The notes under the pieces: generated by a model
Told to the model about the DNA's origin: nothing
Databases searched by the model: none
Seen by the model: only the letters and a program-made list of their open reading frames with translations
Made by a program: the position numbers and the translations under genes
DNA from: Yersinia canariae
GTDB lineage: Bacteria > Pseudomonadota > Gammaproteobacteria > Enterobacterales > Enterobacteriaceae
Assembly (NCBI RefSeq): GCF_009831415.1
Contig: NZ_CP043727.1
Span: 1,240,001-1,304,000 of the forward strand
Direction: 5' to 3'
Length of the DNA stretch: 64,000 nt
In this document: positions 28,273 to 40,582 of the stretch, piece after piece
Layout: each line of letters opens with the position of its first letter
How positions within the stretch are numbered: the first letter of the stretch is position 1

Positions 28273-28611
28273 TTACAGCGTTAAATCTTTAATGATTGTG
28301 GTGGGGCCATTTTTCATAACAGAGGCAATCCCATTTTTAGCCGCAGTTTCTGAACTGTAGGATTCGCTGACACCAATAACCTGATGATTTTTTGCTTTCA
28401 ACACAAAATAAGGCTCATTTTTCGTGTTGTGCTTCAGCTCATATTGGCTTTCCAGTGGGGAGTTACTTTGCACCGATGATATACCGTTTTCCGCGGAGGC
28501 CTTGCTGGCATACATCTCACTGGTGAGAATAATTTCGCCATTGCTGGCTTTCAGATTGAAATGGTACTGCCCATTCTTTGCCTTTTTAATCTCATAGTGA
28601 CCTGTGACCAT
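28273..28611 (-). CDS. yegP: YegP-family DUF1508 protein
   Basis: 112 residues made of two DUF1508 repeats of about 50 residues, each with (F/Y)xLKAxNxxxI, a Ser-rich turn and xxAxxGIxSV. The family is small and cytoplasmic, of unknown function, often linked to stress. The start at 28611 (MVTGHYEI) has AGGAG eight bases upstream. It stands between trhP and baeR as in E. coli. Confidence 0.92.
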   Translation of the reverse strand: MVTGHYEIKKAKNGQYHFNLKASNGEIILTSEMYASKASAENGISSVQSNSPLESQYELKHNTKNEPYFVLKAKNHQVIGVSESYSSETAAKNGIASVMKNGPTTIIKDLTL

Positions 28612-28687
28612 AATGTTTCTCCTGTTGGTGGTGATACCTCCTATGAGTGTAGCCAACGGCTCATACACCACCAACATAATGCAGATT

Positions 28688-28772
28688 TATACCCGTCATA
28701 TTTCAAATTACATGGGCATTGGCAGCATTCAATCACCCGAATCACTGACTTGGGTAAGCTCTTCGGGGCGAC
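28688..28772. repeat. Truncated ERIC abutting the baeR stop codon
   Basis: A terminus TATACCCGTCATATTTCAAA and the core CCCGAATCACTGACTTGGGTAAGC are present. The second end is absent and the baeR stop codon begins two bases on. Confidence 0.75.
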
Positions 28773-28773
28773 A

Positions 28774-29493
28774 TTACAGTAAACGGCAGATCTCTGCTTC
28801 CCAGCGGTAGCCCATTCCATAAACTGCGCGAATAAATGGCTTTTCACCATCGAGAGCTTCTAATTTACGGCGCAGGTTCTTGATATGGCTGTCAATAGTG
28901 CGGTCTGTCACTACCCGATAATCGTCATACAGGTTATTGAGCAGTTGTTCGCGACTAAAAACATGGCCTGGTTGGGTTGCAAGGATTTTCAACAGACGAA
29001 ACTCCGCCGGGGTCAGCTCCAGCAGGTGACCTTGATAACTGGCTTGGAAGCGCGATTCATCAATCAGCAGTGGCGCATTATCACTGGGCTGCTCGCGCTG
29101 TTGTTGGCAGCGGCGCAGGATAGTTTTCACCCGAGCGACCACTTCCCGCGGGCTATAGGGCTTGCAGATATAATCATCCGCTCCAATTTCCAATCCCAGT
29201 AACCGGTCGATTTCTTCTGTTTTCGCCGTGACCATCATGATAGGGATATCTGAAAAACGGCGAATTTCACGACAAATGCTGATGCCATCACTGCCCGGTA
29301 ACATGAGGTCCAGCAAGATGATAGCAGGCGGAGCCTGGCGAACTGCCGCGACCACTTCAGCGCCGTTGGTGAGCCACTGGGTGCGGTAACCCGCAGCTTG
29401 CAGGTAATCGACCAACAACTGGCCGAGCTTAGGCTCATCTTCAACAATCAACACGGTGCCAGACTGACTGGCAGACTGAAGCTGTTCGTGCAT
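28774..29493 (-). CDS. baeR: Response regulator BaeR
   Basis: OmpR-type regulator of envelope stress and drug efflux, 239 residues. The receiver domain has the acidic pair VEDE (18-20) and phospho-acceptor Asp62 (LLDLMLPG), with KPYSPRE near the end. The C-terminal winged helix contains LLEILTPAEF-like and [15 protein letters not shown] motifs. Last gene of mdtABCD-baeSR, 8 bases after baeS. Confidence 0.96.
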   Translation of the reverse strand: MHEQLQSASQSGTVLIVEDEPKLGQLLVDYLQAAGYRTQWLTNGAEVVAAVRQAPPAIILLDLMLPGSDGISICREIRRFSDIPIMMVTAKTEEIDRLLGLEIGADDYICKPYSPREVVARVKTILRRCQQQREQPSDNAPLLIDESRFQASYQGHLLELTPAEFRLLKILATQPGHVFSREQLLNNLYDDYRVVTDRTIDSHIKNLRRKLEALDGEKPFIRAVYGMGYRWEAEICRLL

Positions 29494-29501
29494 GAAATGA
29501 A

Positions 29502-30878
29502 TTACCCTATTGAATGGAATAGCGGAAATACTACCGTAATCCGCAGGCCACCCATAGGTGAATGTTCGGCACTGATTTTCCCACTGTGGGCCTCGACAAT
29601 ATTATGGCAAATCGCCAAACCCAGCCCCGAGCCACCACTGGCGCGGTTACGTGAGCTTTCAGTGCGATAAAAACGCTCAAAAATACGCTGTAACTGCTCA
29701 TCGCTAAGCCCCGGTTTACTGTCTTGCCAGCGCAGCGTTAATGTCTCTTCTTCCTGCTGTGCCGTGATTTCTAACTGGCCGCCTTCATTGGTGTAGCGCA
29801 GGCTATTTTCCAGCAAGTTATGAAAGAGTTGATTTAACCGGTCGGGGTCGCCAAACATCACCGCCTGTTCCGGCAGCCGGGCGGTGATATTGATATTTTT
29901 GGTTTCAAAACGGCCACGGAAGCTGGCAATAGCAATTTGTAACAGGCGAGCGGCATCCAGTTGGGTTTTGCGGTAAGCCAGTGCCCCCCGGTCAGAGAGA
30001 GACAATTGGTGTAAGTCGTTAACCAGTTTGGTCAATATCCCGACTTCGGCTTGTAGCGAAATCAATGACTCCGGCGTCGGCACACGCACACCATCTTGTA
30101 ATGCCTCCAGTTCACCGCGTAATACCGCCAGTGGGGTACGCAACTCATGGGAAACATCGGCCATGAAGTCGCGTCGCATCTGCTCATTTTTCTCCAATGA
30201 GCTGGCAAGCTGGTTAAAATCCTGTGCCAAACGGCCCAGTTCGTCTCGACTACTGACCGCCACTCGGGCACTGAAATCACCGGCGGCTAGCCGATGAGTG
30301 CCCTCGACCAGGCGTTTGACGGGGGCCAGCATGCCGCGCGATAAAATCCAGGTGACTGCGGCTGCCAGTAAGGTCGACAAGCCGACAATAATCCAACTGG
30401 TACGGCGCTGTTGTTGATCAAAATTAATGTCGGCGTTGCGGGTCAGTTTTTCTGGCGGAGTCGACATCACCCAGCCAACTACTTGTTTATTAACGGTTAT
30501 TGGTTGGCGGCTAGCTTCTTTGGGGACCCGGTCAGAGCGGCCAGCCAGCAAGTTATTGTGGCTATCAACTACCCACAATTGAGCACGCCAGCCGTGTGGC
30601 GGTAAGTTATGGCTGTTACTGCCACTTTGCTCGAAAGAGCGCATGATTTGATAAATAATTTGGTCATTATTGCGCAGGAAATCCCAGTTACCATAGCGCT
30701 GATATTGTACCTCGAGGGCATCGCCCAACATGGCTATGCGCTGCTCATTGCTTTGCTTGATATAATCGATGAAACCGCGCTCGAAGCTGGCTCTGACCCC
30801 CCAATGCATGGTGACTAACACCAGCATGCAGGTGGCGAATATTGCCATAAACAGTTTTCCGGTAATGCCGATTCTCAT
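29502..30878 (-). CDS. baeS: Sensor histidine kinase BaeS
   Basis: 458-residue inner-membrane kinase that senses envelope stress (indole, flavonoids, metals in E. coli) and phosphorylates BaeR. First membrane helix about residues 8-28, a periplasmic sensor to about 160, a second helix about 163-182, and HAMP with [14 protein letters not shown]. The DHp domain has His244 (VSHELRTP), and the ATPase domain shows [10 protein letters not shown] and [13 protein letters not shown] lies five bases before the ATG; 16 bases follow the mdtD stop. Confidence 0.96.
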   Translation of the reverse strand: MRIGITGKLFMAIFATCMLVLVTMHWGVRASFERGFIDYIKQSNEQRIAMLGDALEVQYQRYGNWDFLRNNDQIIYQIMRSFEQSGSNSHNLPPHGWRAQLWVVDSHNNLLAGRSDRVPKEASRQPITVNKQVVGWVMSTPPEKLTRNADINFDQQQRRTSWIIVGLSTLLAAAVTWILSRGMLAPVKRLVEGTHRLAAGDFSARVAVSSRDELGRLAQDFNQLASSLEKNEQMRRDFMADVSHELRTPLAVLRGELEALQDGVRVPTPESLISLQAEVGILTKLVNDLHQLSLSDRGALAYRKTQLDAARLLQIAIASFRGRFETKNINITARLPEQAVMFGDPDRLNQLFHNLLENSLRYTNEGGQLEITAQQEEETLTLRWQDSKPGLSDEQLQRIFERFYRTESSRNRASGGSGLGLAICHNIVEAHSGKISAEHSPMGGLRITVVFPLFHSIG

Positions 30879-30894
30879 GATATCTCCACCTGTT

Positions 30895-32304
30895 TTATCG
30901 GTTGGCCGGTTTAGCGGGCGAGCGGGACAGATTGCGGTTAGTGCCAGTATCCGGCGGCACGCGGTTAAATATCAGGGCAGGTAGCGCAATAATAATTGCC
31001 ATACACAGGTAACTGTATAAGAACGCACTGTGAGTTGCAGGGGTGTTTGTCACGACCTGATTATGCGCAAATACGCCGAGTAATATCCCGGCAGTGCTGA
31101 CCCCCAAGCTCATCGACAACTGCATAACCATCGACAACAGGCTATTGCCGCTGCTGGCGAGGCGGTTGGGTAAATCTTTCAGGGTCAATGTATTCATCGT
31201 GGAGAAGCGCAACGCATTAAGCATTCCCTGGAAGAATAGCACCACCGGTAGCAGCAGCGTCCATCCCATCAATGCCACCATGGGGAAGCTTAAGCTGACG
31301 ACCGCCAGTAGCAATGTGGCACTGACCAGCACCCGGCGGTAACCGAAGCGGTTAACCACGCGCACAATAATCCGCTTCATGCCCATGCTGCCGATAATCA
31401 TCGGGATCATCATCAAGCCGGCATGGAATGGGGTAAACCCCAGCCCAATTTGCAGAAAAACCGGTGTCATAAATGGCAGCATGCCGCTGCCGACACGGGC
31501 ACTCATACTGCCTATCAGGCCCAGAGAATAGGATTTATTGTTCAACAACCTCAGTGTGAATAGCGCCGAACTGTTACCTTTGGCATGCCACCAATAACCT
31601 GCCAACGCCAATATTCCGCACAATACCAGACCTGCGATTGCTAAGGGGGGCAGGCCCAGTCCTTTATGTCCATCTAATGCCAGTGTCAAGGTTGCCATGC
31701 CGATGGCCAGCATAATAAAACCACTGATATCAAAGCGTCGAGTCCGGGTGGTGTAATTGGGCATCAGCCACAAAGTGGCGATTGCGCCGACCACCCCGAC
31801 AGGCAAGTTGATCAAAAATATCCAGTGCCAACTGGCATACTCCACCAAAAATCCTCCCAGTGCTGGCCCGACTAATGGCCCAATCTGGCCAGGCAAGGTA
31901 ACAAATGCCATTGCCGACATATATTGTTCGCGTGGCACGATTTTCATCACGGTCAGGCGGCCCACCGGCACCATCATGGCACCGCCAACCCCTTGAATAA
32001 CACGGGAAGAAATCAGCTCATTCAAGGTTTCAGCTTGCGCACACATCAATGAGCCGAGGGTAAACAGGATAATGGCCGAGAAGAATACCCATTTAACGCC
32101 AACTTTATCGGCCAGCCAGCCACTGGCAGGTAGCATCACCGCCACTGTTAGCACATAAGAGACAATCACCGACTGCATGCGCAGCGGATTTTCGCCCAGA
32201 CTGGCCGCCATTGAGGGCAAGGCGGTGTTGACGATGGTGGTATCCAGCGTCTGCATAAAGAAGCCGAAGGCCACTATCCACAGTTGCCAACGTATACCCG
32301 TCAT
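30895..32304 (-). CDS. mdtD: MFS transporter MdtD
   Basis: Fourteen-helix drug:H+ antiporter-type protein, 469 residues, encoded with mdtABC. In E. coli it is not needed for drug export and has been linked to citrate or siderophore efflux. DHA2 motifs: [29 protein letters not shown] and [18 protein letters not shown]. The only start that keeps the first helix ([14 protein letters not shown]) is the ATG at 32304, which lies inside an ERIC end. Residues 1-4 (MTGI) are ERIC-encoded and AGG in the ERIC lies seven bases before. Confidence 0.93.
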   Translation of the reverse strand: MTGIRWQLWIVAFGFFMQTLDTTIVNTALPSMAASLGENPLRMQSVIVSYVLTVAVMLPASGWLADKVGVKWVFFSAIILFTLGSLMCAQAETLNELISSRVIQGVGGAMMVPVGRLTVMKIVPREQYMSAMAFVTLPGQIGPLVGPALGGFLVEYASWHWIFLINLPVGVVGAIATLWLMPNYTTRTRRFDISGFIMLAIGMATLTLALDGHKGLGLPPLAIAGLVLCGILALAGYWWHAKGNSSALFTLRLLNNKSYSLGLIGSMSARVGSGMLPFMTPVFLQIGLGFTPFHAGLMMIPMIIGSMGMKRIIVRVVNRFGYRRVLVSATLLLAVVSLSFPMVALMGWTLLLPVVLFFQGMLNALRFSTMNTLTLKDLPNRLASSGNSLLSMVMQLSMSLGVSTAGILLGVFAHNQVVTNTPATHSAFLYSYLCMAIIIALPALIFNRVPPDTGTNRNLSRSPAKPANR

Positions 32305-32419
32305 CTTTCAACCTGCTGCGGTGTTGGCTGCACTCGTTCGCCCGAATCACTGACTAGTGTCAGCTCATCGGGACTTTCTCGTTTGCCGCCTTGCCGCAAC
32401 TTGAAAGCTATAGGGTATA
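32293..32419. repeat. Full-length ERIC element (127 bp)
   Basis: Runs from TATACCCGTCATCTTTCAAC to GCTATAGGGTATA with all ERIC blocks, exactly 127 bases. It contains the mdtD start codon. Confidence 0.95.
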
Positions 32420-32423
32420 AATA

Positions 32424-32544
32424 GGCTGTCATCTTTCAACCTGCTGCGGTGTTGGCTGCACTCGTTCGCCCGAATCACTGACTAATGTCAGCTCATCGGG
32501 ATTTTCTCGTTTGCCGCCTTGCCGCAACTTGAAAGCTATAGGGG
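32424..32544. repeat. Second ERIC in tandem
   Basis: Almost identical to its neighbour in the same orientation, four bases on, with two or so differences in the core (CTGACTAATGTCAG against CTGACTAGTGTCAG). Its outer ends are eroded. Confidence 0.9.
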
Positions 32545-32560
32545 ATTCGGCACAGCGCTG

Positions 32561-32609
32561 TTTCCTAAACCGCAGGTGTGTTGGCTGCACTTTTAAGTCT
32601 ATAGCGTTT
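32561..32609. repeat. Third, partial ERIC fragment
   Basis: GCAGGTGTGTTGGCTGCAC followed by TTTTAAGTCTATAG: the left block of ERIC fused to a right end, immediately before the mdtC stop. Confidence 0.5.
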
Positions 32610-32613
32610 GCCA

Positions 32614-35600
32614 TTATTCCAGTCTCATCAACGGCTTTTTGCTAAAGCGGTTGCGCAGCCGGTCAAAATAGAGATAAACCACTGGGGTGGTATAGAGCGT
32701 CAGCAACTGGCTCATCACCAACCCACCGGCAATGGTAATCCCCAGCGGTTGGCGCAATTCCGCGCCATCGCCACTGCTCAATACTAGCGGCAGTGCCCCG
32801 AATAAGGCGGCTAACGTGGTCATCAAAATCGGCCTAAAGCGCAGCAAACTGGCTTGGAAAATGGCATCACGGGCACTGAGATTGCCATTGCGCTGAGCAT
32901 CAAGAGCAAAATCAACCATCATGATGGCATTCTTTTTCACGATACCAATCAATAACATGATGCCAATCAGGGCGATGAGACTAAAGGGCGCATCGAACAG
33001 CTCCAGCGCCAATAGCGCCCCGACCCCCGCGGAGGGTAATGTTGATAATATTGTCAGTGGGTGAACATAACTTTCATACAAAATCCCGAGCACGATATAT
33101 ACCGTGGCGATCGCCGCCATAATCAGCCATAGCTGGGATTTCAAGGTTTCCTGGAACACTTGCGCGGTACCGGCAAACACGCCTCGCACGGTGCCGGGCA
33201 CCCCCAGTTCCGTCATCGCCCGCTCAACAGCGGCGGTTGCTTCAGACAGGCTGCCGCCATCGGGCAAGTTAAATGAGATAGTCGAGGCGGCCGATAAACC
33301 TTGATGATTCACCGCCAGCGGGGCATTGGCGGGCTGCCACTTGGCGAAATACGACAGTGGAATTGACTGGCCTTCGCTGTTAATCACAAACATTTTGTCC
33401 AGCGAACTCACATCCTGCGTAAATTGAGGCGCGACTTCCATCACCACCTTGTATTGGTTCAATGGCTGATAAATGGTGGAAATCTGCCGCTGACCAAAGG
33501 CGTTATTGAGCAACGCATTGGCATCTGACACATCAATACCCAGCCGTGCCATGGTTTCGCGATCGTACGTCAGGGCCATTTCCGAGCCTTTATCCTGTTG
33601 GTCGGAGTTCACATCTGCCAGTTCTGGTAACTTACTCAGCGCGGCGCGAACTTTCGGCTCCCATTCACGCAGGGCCGTTAAATCGTCGGCCAATAGCGTA
33701 AATTGATAACTGGCGTTAGATTGGCGGCCGCCAACACGAATATCTTGCACCGGAGAGAGGAACAGGCTGGCTCCCGGCTCTTTTGCCAGTTTGCCACGTA
33801 GCCGGGTAATGACTTGTTGGGCAGTTTCGCTGCGCTCACTCAGTGGTTTCAGTGAGATAAACATTGAGCCGCTGTTGGTGCGCGAACCGCCAGTAAAACC
33901 GGTCACATTGTCGACCGCCGGATCCGCGCCGACAATTTTCATGAAATCTTTCAGTTTTTGCTGCATCGCCTGGAACGAAATACTCTGATCAGCTTGAATA
34001 AAACCCATCATGCGGCCGGTATCTTGCTCGGGGAAAAAGGTTTTCGGGATGCTGATATACAGCCAAACATTCAGAGCAATAGTGGAAAGCAGCACAACCA
34101 TCACCCAGCGTGTATGGCCCAGCACCCAATTGAGTGAGCGGCCATAGCCTTGCTGAATAGATAACAGCACTTTACCGAAACCGCGAATACGTTGCTGTTG
34201 ACCAACCGGGTGTGCGCGTAATAAATGAGCACACATCATCGGGGTTAGAGTCAACGAAATAACCAACGAGATACCGATAGCCACTGACAATGTGACGGCA
34301 AACTCACGGAATAACCGCCCCGGTAGCCCTTCCATCAACAGCAGTGGAATAAACACCGCCACTAGCGAAATACTCATCGACAGTACTGTAAAACCGACTT
34401 CGCGAACCCCGCGTAAGGCGGCAATCATCGGTTTCACTCCCGCTTCCAAATGACGAGAAATGTTCTCCAACACCACGATAGCATCGTCGACTACAAAGCC
34501 AGTCGCGATGGTCAGTGCCATCAGCGACAGGTTATTGAGACTAAAACCACACAAATACATGGCGGTAAAAGTCCCGATGAGTGAGACCGGCACAGCAACG
34601 GCGGGGATCAAGGTCGCGCGACCTGACCGCAGGAACAAGAAGACCACCAGGATAACCAATGCCACGGCGATCACCAATGACCGCTCCACTTCATCAAGTG
34701 AGGCACGGATCGTGGGAGAGCGATCTTGAGCAATATTCAATTGAATCGAGGCCGGGATCGAAGCTCGCAGGGCAGGGAGTTCGGCCCGAATTCTGTCGAC
34801 CGTGGCAATAATATTCGCCCCCGGCTCACGGCTGATAACCAACAGGATGGCCGGCTTGCCATCAGACATCCCGGCATTGCGCACATCCTGCACGGAATCG
34901 ACGATATTCGCGACATCCTGTAAGCGCACTGCCGAACCATTGTTGTAATGAATTATAAGTGGGCGATACCCTTCGGCAGTTTTGATCTCATCATTGGCCT
35001 GAACCTGCCAATGTTGCTCATTGCCATCAATTGATCCTTGCGGGCGGCGCACGTTAGCCGCACTGATCGCCTGACGCACCGCATCCAGTGACACGCCCTG
35101 ATTAAATAGCGCACTCGGATTAAGCTCAACCCTGACTGCGGGCAGGGAGCTTCCACCGACAGAGACATCACTGACACCTTCGGTCTGGGCAATTTTCTGC
35201 GCCAACTGAGTGGAAGCAAAGTCATATAATTGGCCCTGACTGAAAGTATCCGACGTCAGTGTCATTATCATAATTGGCGCGTCAGACGGGTTCATTTTGC
35301 GGTAAGTCGGGCGGTTGGGCATCCCGGAGGGGAGCAAACTTTGGGCCGCATTGAGCGCGGCCTGCACATCGCGAGCGGCACCGTTAATGTCGCGGCTGAG
35401 ATCAAATTGCAGAATAATCCGCGTGCTACCCAGCGAACTGGTTGAGGTCATTTCATTGACCCCAGCAATTCTTCCCAGTGCGCGTTCCAATGGTGTGGCA
35501 ATGGATGACGCCATGGTTTCCGGGTCAGCGCCGGGCATGGAGGCGCTAACCATAATCACCGGATAATCGACCTGCGGCAGTGGCGAGACCGGCAATAAGC

Positions 35601-35688
35601 TAAAGCCGATCACACCACTGAGGGTAATAGCCAGTGTCAGCAGGGTGGTGGCGACCGGGCGCTGAATAAACAGAGCGAAAAATTTCAC
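32614..35688 (-). CDS. mdtC: RND multidrug efflux transporter MdtC
   Basis: Inner-membrane RND pump subunit, 1024 residues, that assembles with MdtB as a heterotrimer, drawing on the proton gradient. Twelve helices with two large periplasmic loops; the proton-relay segment [18 protein letters not shown] contains the paired aspartates, and [15 protein letters not shown] holds the second relay. It starts inside the end of mdtB (ATGA overlap). Confidence 0.97.
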   Translation of the reverse strand: MKFFALFIQRPVATTLLTLAITLSGVIGFSLLPVSPLPQVDYPVIMVSASMPGADPETMASSIATPLERALGRIAGVNEMTSTSSLGSTRIILQFDLSRDINGAARDVQAALNAAQSLLPSGMPNRPTYRKMNPSDAPIMIMTLTSDTFSQGQLYDFASTQLAQKIAQTEGVSDVSVGGSSLPAVRVELNPSALFNQGVSLDAVRQAISAANVRRPQGSIDGNEQHWQVQANDEIKTAEGYRPLIIHYNNGSAVRLQDVANIVDSVQDVRNAGMSDGKPAILLVISREPGANIIATVDRIRAELPALRASIPASIQLNIAQDRSPTIRASLDEVERSLVIAVALVILVVFLFLRSGRATLIPAVAVPVSLIGTFTAMYLCGFSLNNLSLMALTIATGFVVDDAIVVLENISRHLEAGVKPMIAALRGVREVGFTVLSMSISLVAVFIPLLLMEGLPGRLFREFAVTLSVAIGISLVISLTLTPMMCAHLLRAHPVGQQQRIRGFGKVLLSIQQGYGRSLNWVLGHTRWVMVVLLSTIALNVWLYISIPKTFFPEQDTGRMMGFIQADQSISFQAMQQKLKDFMKIVGADPAVDNVTGFTGGSRTNSGSMFISLKPLSERSETAQQVITRLRGKLAKEPGASLFLSPVQDIRVGGRQSNASYQFTLLADDLTALREWEPKVRAALSKLPELADVNSDQQDKGSEMALTYDRETMARLGIDVSDANALLNNAFGQRQISTIYQPLNQYKVVMEVAPQFTQDVSSLDKMFVINSEGQSIPLSYFAKWQPANAPLAVNHQGLSAASTISFNLPDGGSLSEATAAVERAMTELGVPGTVRGVFAGTAQVFQETLKSQLWLIMAAIATVYIVLGILYESYVHPLTILSTLPSAGVGALLALELFDAPFSLIALIGIMLLIGIVKKNAIMMVDFALDAQRNGNLSARDAIFQASLLRFRPILMTTLAALFGALPLVLSSGDGAELRQPLGITIAGGLVMSQLLTLYTTPVVYLYFDRLRNRFSKKPLMRLE

Positions 35689-38600
35689 GGCTGTTCCCGC
35701 CCATTCGGCAATTCTGGCGCATCAATATCCTCATGACGATATCGGTTTTTACCATGGGAGTTGCGCGCCAGTTTATCAAATAACAGATAGATAACCGGCG
35801 TGGTGAACAGGGTTAGCACCTGGCTGACAATCAGTCCGCCGACCATACAGACCCCTAGCGGCTGGCGTAATTCAGCCCCAGTGCCGGTACTGAGCATCAG
35901 TGGCAACGCCCCAAACAGCGCGGCCAATGTGGTCATTAGAATTGGCCGGAAACGTAATAAACAGGCCTGATAAATCGCGTCATATGGCGTCATGCCCTGA
36001 TCGCGCTCGGCGGCCAATGCAAAGTCGATCATCATGATGGCGTTTTTCTTCACGATCCCGATCAGCAGGATTATCCCAATAATGGCGATCACATCCAGCT
36101 CATTGCCGGTCAATATCAGGGCCAGTAACGCCCCCACACCGGCAGTTGGTAGGGTTGATAAGATAGTTACCGGGTGAATAAAACTTTCATATAGCACACC
36201 GAGCACAATATACATCGCCACAATCGCGGCAATAATCAGCCATAGCGTGCTGCCCAGTGCGGCTTGGAACGCCAGCGTCGAGCCTTGGAAACGCGTCGTG
36301 ATATCGGCCGGCAGTTGGATTGCCTGCTCTGCTTGCGTCACCGCATTCACTGCTTCACCCAGTGAATAGCCCTGCGCCAAATTGAATGAGATGGTGGCTG
36401 ATGGGAACTGATTCAAATGGTTGATAGAAAGCGGCCCGAAGCGCTCTTCAATCGTGGCAATGCTGCTCAATGGTACGCCTTTGCCGTCACTGCCGGTCAG
36501 GCGGATATCATTGAATGCCGCCAACCCCGGAGTGGCTTTGACATCATGCTCCAGCACTACCCGATACTGATTGGCTTGAGTATAAATGGTGGAAATCAGC
36601 CGTTGACCAAACGCGTTATACAAAGCGCTGTCGATAGCGGCCATGGTAATCCCCAGTCGGCTAGCGCTATCTCTGTCCACATTCACAAACGCCACCAACC
36701 CCTGATCTTGCCAATCGCTGGTGACATCCTGGAACGGCGCTTGTTGCTGTAATTCACTCACCAGTTTCGGCACCCACGCGCTCAGTTCCTCCAGTGAGGT
36801 CGCCTGGAGTGTGAATTGATACTGTGTACGGCTCAGCTGGGTATCAATGGTTAAATCTTGTACAGGTTGCAAATAGAGCTTAATTCCCGGAATTCCGGCC
36901 ACACTCTGCTGTAGGCGAGTAATTATCTCTGGGATTCGGTCTTCTCGGCTGCTTAATGGCTTAAGGTTAATCTGCAACCGGCCATTGTTGAGGGTGGCAT
37001 TGGTGCCGTCGACCCCGACAAATGAAGTCAGACTTTCGACCGCCGGATCTTTAAGGATAATCGCGGCCACTTGCTGCTGGCGTTCCGCCATATTACTGAA
37101 CGAAACAGATTGCGGTGCTTCCAAAGTGCCCTGAATTAACCCATTGTCCTGCAAGGGGAAAAAGCCTTTGGGGATCAGTAAGTAAAGCAACACGGTCAGT
37201 ACCAGAGTGCTCAACGCGACACCCAAGGTTATCCATTGATGATTAAGGACTTTTTTCAGTGCGACAGCATAATGGGCAATCACCCAGTCAAAGAATTTTT
37301 CGCTGGCGCGCGACAGGCGGTTTTGTTTGCGCAGTGATTCATAACTGAGCATCCGCGCGCACATCATTGGCGTTAACGTCAGGGAAACCACCCCTGAAAT
37401 CAGGATAGCAATCGCCAATGTTACTGCAAATTCGCGGAACAGGCGGCCCACGATATCGCCCATAAATAGCAATGGAATCAACACCGCAATCAATGAGAAA
37501 GTCAGGGAGATGATGGTAAAGCCAATCTCACCGGCCCCTTTTAGCGCGGCATCCAGCGGCTTCTCGCCTTTTTCGATATAGCGCGAGATATTTTCAATCA
37601 CCACAATGGCGTCATCGACGACAAAACCGGTGGCAATCGTCAGGGCCATTAATGTCAGGTTATTGATTGAAAAACCAAGAAAATACATCGCCGCGAACGT
37701 CCCAATCAGTGACAGCGGCACGGCAATACTGGGGATAATCGTGGCCGCCGCATTGCGCAGGAACAGGTAAATCACCATCACGACCAATACAATCGCCAGC
37801 ATTAATTCAAATTGCACATCATTGACCGAGGCGCGGATAGTAGTGGTGCGGTCGGTCAGCACTTTGACATCAACCGACTTAGGCAGGCTTTTGATAAGCT
37901 CCGGCAGCATTTCACGAATGCTGTCGGCAGTGGCTATCACATTAACTCCCGGCTGGCGCTGGATATTCAGCACGATCGCCTGTTCGGTATTGGCCCAGGC
38001 GGCCAATTTGTTATTTTCTGCGTCCTGTTCAATAGTGGCGACATCTTGCAAACGGACTGGCGCGCCGTTTTGGTAAGCAACAATCAGGTCGCGATAATCT
38101 TCAGCAGATTTCATCTGATCATTTGCAGACAATGTCACCGAGCGGGTGGGCCCATCCAGACTGCCTTTGGCTGAATTGACATTGGCATTGCTGATAGCGG
38201 TGCGAATGGTTTCGCTATCTAACCCCAAGGCAGCAACGGCCGGTGCATTGAGTTTTACCCGCACCGCCGGGCGCTGGCCGCCTGAAATGGTGACCAAACC
38301 TACCCCGGTCACTTGCGAAATTTTCTGCGCAATGCGGGTTTCCACCATGTCTTCCACTTGGGTCATCGGAATGGCCGTGGAGGTCACTGCTAGTGTCAGA
38401 ATCGGTGGATCCGCTGGATTCACTTTGCTGTAAATCGGTGGATAGGGCAGATCACTCGGGAGCAGGTTAGTAGCGGAGTTAATCGCCGCCTGTACTTCTT
38501 GCTCGGCCACATCCAGCGGCAAAGTCAGTTGGAATTGCAAGGTGATAACCGACGCGCCGCCGGAGCTTTGTGACGCCATCTGTTTCAAGCCAGACATTTG

Positions 38601-38843
38601 ACCAAACTGGCGTTCGAGTGGCGCGGTAATGGAGGATGTCACCACATCCGGGCTGGCACCGGGATAGAGGGTTACCACCTGAATCGTCGGGTAGTCCACT
38701 TCCGGCAGGGCGGAAACCGGCAAAGCACGATATCCGATAATCCCCGCCAGCAGAATGGCGATCATAAATAATGTTGTGGCAACCGGGCGCAGGATAAACA
38801 GCCGTGATGGCCCGCCACCCGGTGTTGGAGGCATCACTTGCAT
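35685..38843 (-). CDS. mdtB: RND multidrug efflux transporter MdtB
   Basis: Partner of MdtC, 1052 residues, same RND plan: [30 protein letters not shown] and the C-terminal [18 protein letters not shown]. The hydrophilic C-terminal tail ([12 protein letters not shown]) is typical. It overlaps mdtA (TGATG) and mdtC (ATGA), so all three should be made in fixed proportion. Confidence 0.97.
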   Translation of the reverse strand: MQVMPPTPGGGPSRLFILRPVATTLFMIAILLAGIIGYRALPVSALPEVDYPTIQVVTLYPGASPDVVTSSITAPLERQFGQMSGLKQMASQSSGGASVITLQFQLTLPLDVAEQEVQAAINSATNLLPSDLPYPPIYSKVNPADPPILTLAVTSTAIPMTQVEDMVETRIAQKISQVTGVGLVTISGGQRPAVRVKLNAPAVAALGLDSETIRTAISNANVNSAKGSLDGPTRSVTLSANDQMKSAEDYRDLIVAYQNGAPVRLQDVATIEQDAENNKLAAWANTEQAIVLNIQRQPGVNVIATADSIREMLPELIKSLPKSVDVKVLTDRTTTIRASVNDVQFELMLAIVLVVMVIYLFLRNAAATIIPSIAVPLSLIGTFAAMYFLGFSINNLTLMALTIATGFVVDDAIVVIENISRYIEKGEKPLDAALKGAGEIGFTIISLTFSLIAVLIPLLFMGDIVGRLFREFAVTLAIAILISGVVSLTLTPMMCARMLSYESLRKQNRLSRASEKFFDWVIAHYAVALKKVLNHQWITLGVALSTLVLTVLLYLLIPKGFFPLQDNGLIQGTLEAPQSVSFSNMAERQQQVAAIILKDPAVESLTSFVGVDGTNATLNNGRLQINLKPLSSREDRIPEIITRLQQSVAGIPGIKLYLQPVQDLTIDTQLSRTQYQFTLQATSLEELSAWVPKLVSELQQQAPFQDVTSDWQDQGLVAFVNVDRDSASRLGITMAAIDSALYNAFGQRLISTIYTQANQYRVVLEHDVKATPGLAAFNDIRLTGSDGKGVPLSSIATIEERFGPLSINHLNQFPSATISFNLAQGYSLGEAVNAVTQAEQAIQLPADITTRFQGSTLAFQAALGSTLWLIIAAIVAMYIVLGVLYESFIHPVTILSTLPTAGVGALLALILTGNELDVIAIIGIILLIGIVKKNAIMMIDFALAAERDQGMTPYDAIYQACLLRFRPILMTTLAALFGALPLMLSTGTGAELRQPLGVCMVGGLIVSQVLTLFTTPVIYLLFDKLARNSHGKNRYRHEDIDAPELPNGREQP

Positions 38844-40174
38844 CAGGATTTCTCCGCCGCAGGAGCCGTGCCAGCCGGTGTGTCAGTGGCGGGTTTTCCA
38901 CCTCGACGATGTGTGCCGCTCCCCTGCGCTGCCGGTTTTTCGGCCGCGTTAGTTTGGTTGGCCTCGGCCGAGCGCGGTGTGACCACTTCAACTTGTAACC
39001 CTTCCGTCAGGCGATCAATACCATCAGTGACCACGCGCTGACCCGCATCCAGCCCGGCGCTGATAACCACTTGTTTGCTATCTTGAATTCCGGTGGTGAC
39101 TAAGTGCTTACTGACTTTATTCTCATCATTTAGTGTCCAGACAAAGCTGCCTTCATTACCCATTTGCACAGCAGCGGTCGGCACCACCACGGCATTTTGC
39201 AGTAAATCCACCTTGATCCGCGCATTCACAAATTGATTTGGGAACAGCACGTCATCTTCATTGGCAAAGCGGGCTTTCAGCTTAATAGTGCCGGTGGTGG
39301 CATCAATCTGATTATCAATGCTGAGCAGGTAACCTTGGGCCAGCAGCTGTTTATTGGTGCGATCCCATGCTTCAACCGGCACTGTTGTGTTGTTTTTTTC
39401 TGCATTTTTCTGGGCTTGCATAATCGCCGGGATATCACTTTCTGGCAGAGTAAAGACCACATCGACTGGGTGTGTTTGAGTGATAACCACAATGGGGGTC
39501 GTGGTGCCGCTGGTAATATAATTGCCGACATCCACTTGTTTTAGCCCGACTTTACCGGAAATAGGCGCGGTAATTCGGCTATAAGTCAGTTGCAGTTTGG
39601 CGCTGTCGATAGCCCCTTGATCGGCTTTCACACTGCCCTCACTCTGGCGCACCAGTGAGGTTTGGGTGTCCAAATCTTGTTGTGAAATCAGGCCGGTTTT
39701 AGCCAATTTTTGGTAGCGGGCCAAATCACGACGCGCATTGTCCAGTGTTGCTTGATCTTTCGCCAGTTGCCCTTGAGCTTGAGTCAGTTGGACTTGATAA
39801 GGGCGTGGGTCAATTTCGACCAGTAAATCACCGGCGTTAACCTGTTGGCCTTCAGTAAAGTGAATGGCCATTAGCTGACCATCAACCCGACTGGTGACCG
39901 TCACTGTGCTCGCGGCAATAACAGTCCCCAAACCGGTGAGATAACGTGGCACAGCTTGTTCGGTGGCGGTAGCGGCTTGTACTGGCGGCATCGGCATATT
40001 GCGTCGCCCCCCAGCACGGGCCGAGCTGCTACCACTCGCGGCGTGTTGTGCGCCGGGCGTATTACTCTGTGGGGCCGCACTGAAATGACGCCAGACAAAC
40101 ACTGCAACAATAATCGCCACCACCATCCCCAATAACGTCAGTAATCGGGAAGTGCGTTTAGATTGAGCTTTCAT
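38843..40174 (-). CDS. mdtA: Membrane fusion protein MdtA
   Basis: Periplasmic adaptor linking MdtBC to TolC, about 443 residues. An N-terminal membrane anchor ([18 protein letters not shown]) leads to a lipoyl-like half ([25 protein letters not shown]), an alpha hairpin ([19 protein letters not shown]), the second lipoyl half and a beta-barrel. A Pro/Ala/Thr-rich C-terminal tail follows. The start at 40174 (MKAQSKRT) follows known homologues; in-frame ATGs at 40213 and 40243 are possible but lie next to the ERIC element. Confidence 0.93.
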   Translation of the reverse strand: MKAQSKRTSRLLTLLGMVVAIIVAVFVWRHFSAAPQSNTPGAQHAASGSSSARAGGRRNMPMPPVQAATATEQAVPRYLTGLGTVIAASTVTVTSRVDGQLMAIHFTEGQQVNAGDLLVEIDPRPYQVQLTQAQGQLAKDQATLDNARRDLARYQKLAKTGLISQQDLDTQTSLVRQSEGSVKADQGAIDSAKLQLTYSRITAPISGKVGLKQVDVGNYITSGTTTPIVVITQTHPVDVVFTLPESDIPAIMQAQKNAEKNNTTVPVEAWDRTNKQLLAQGYLLSIDNQIDATTGTIKLKARFANEDDVLFPNQFVNARIKVDLLQNAVVVPTAAVQMGNEGSFVWTLNDENKVSKHLVTTGIQDSKQVVISAGLDAGQRVVTDGIDRLTEGLQVEVVTPRSAEANQTNAAEKPAAQGSGTHRRGGKPATDTPAGTAPAAEKS

Positions 40175-40234
40175 AATGGCGAAGAGTCCCTTTATTGATC
40201 TGTTTATGCGCATGCTGGTGCGAAAATGAGAATT

Positions 40235-40360
40235 AATACCCAATAAATTTCGTGATTCAGGAAGGCGGCAAGCAAGATAACCCCGCTAAGCTGACGTAAG
40301 TCAGTGTTCGGGTGATTGAACGCAGCCAACACACCTGTATCTTGAAAGACGATGAGTACA
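40235..40360. repeat. ERIC element upstream of mdtA
   Basis: 126 bases, inverted relative to the mdtC-mdtD copies: AATACCC end, GGAAGGCGGCAAG, core GCTGACGTAAGTCAG, then CAGCCAACACACCTG and CTTGAAAGACGATGAG. It separates mdtA from its probable BaeR site. Confidence 0.9.
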
Positions 40361-40391
40361 GATAGGTTACTAGTTTAGCGGGAATTAGCAG

Positions 40392-40409
40392 GATAAAAAT
40401 GGAGGAAAT
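40392..40409 (-). promoter_or_regulatory. BaeR-box-like site
   Basis: On the minus strand ATTTCCTCCATTTTTATC shares about 13 of 18 positions with the E. coli BaeR box, including CTCCAT. It lies 218 bases before the mdtA start. The rest of 40361-40582 holds nothing recognised. Confidence 0.4.
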
Positions 40410-40582
40410 ATGAAAATATTGTCAGGGTATGTGGGGATTTCGGTTTCCGTTGCTCAGGTGGCCAGTTTAGTTGATTGGGGGAGGCGATTCGGTTGAGGCC
40501 GCTTGAGGTAATGTGATAACAAAACGATTATCAACCTAAACCTAATCCAATGCTTCAACAACCGAAATCAAACCCTTTCATT

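Noticed and set aside
28774..28800. C-terminal change of BaeR by ERIC insertion
   Set aside because: The repeat begins after the stop codon; the BaeR end ([11 protein letters not shown]) matches the family.
32429..32614. 61-codon open frame between mdtC and mdtD
   Set aside because: It is translated ERIC sequence.
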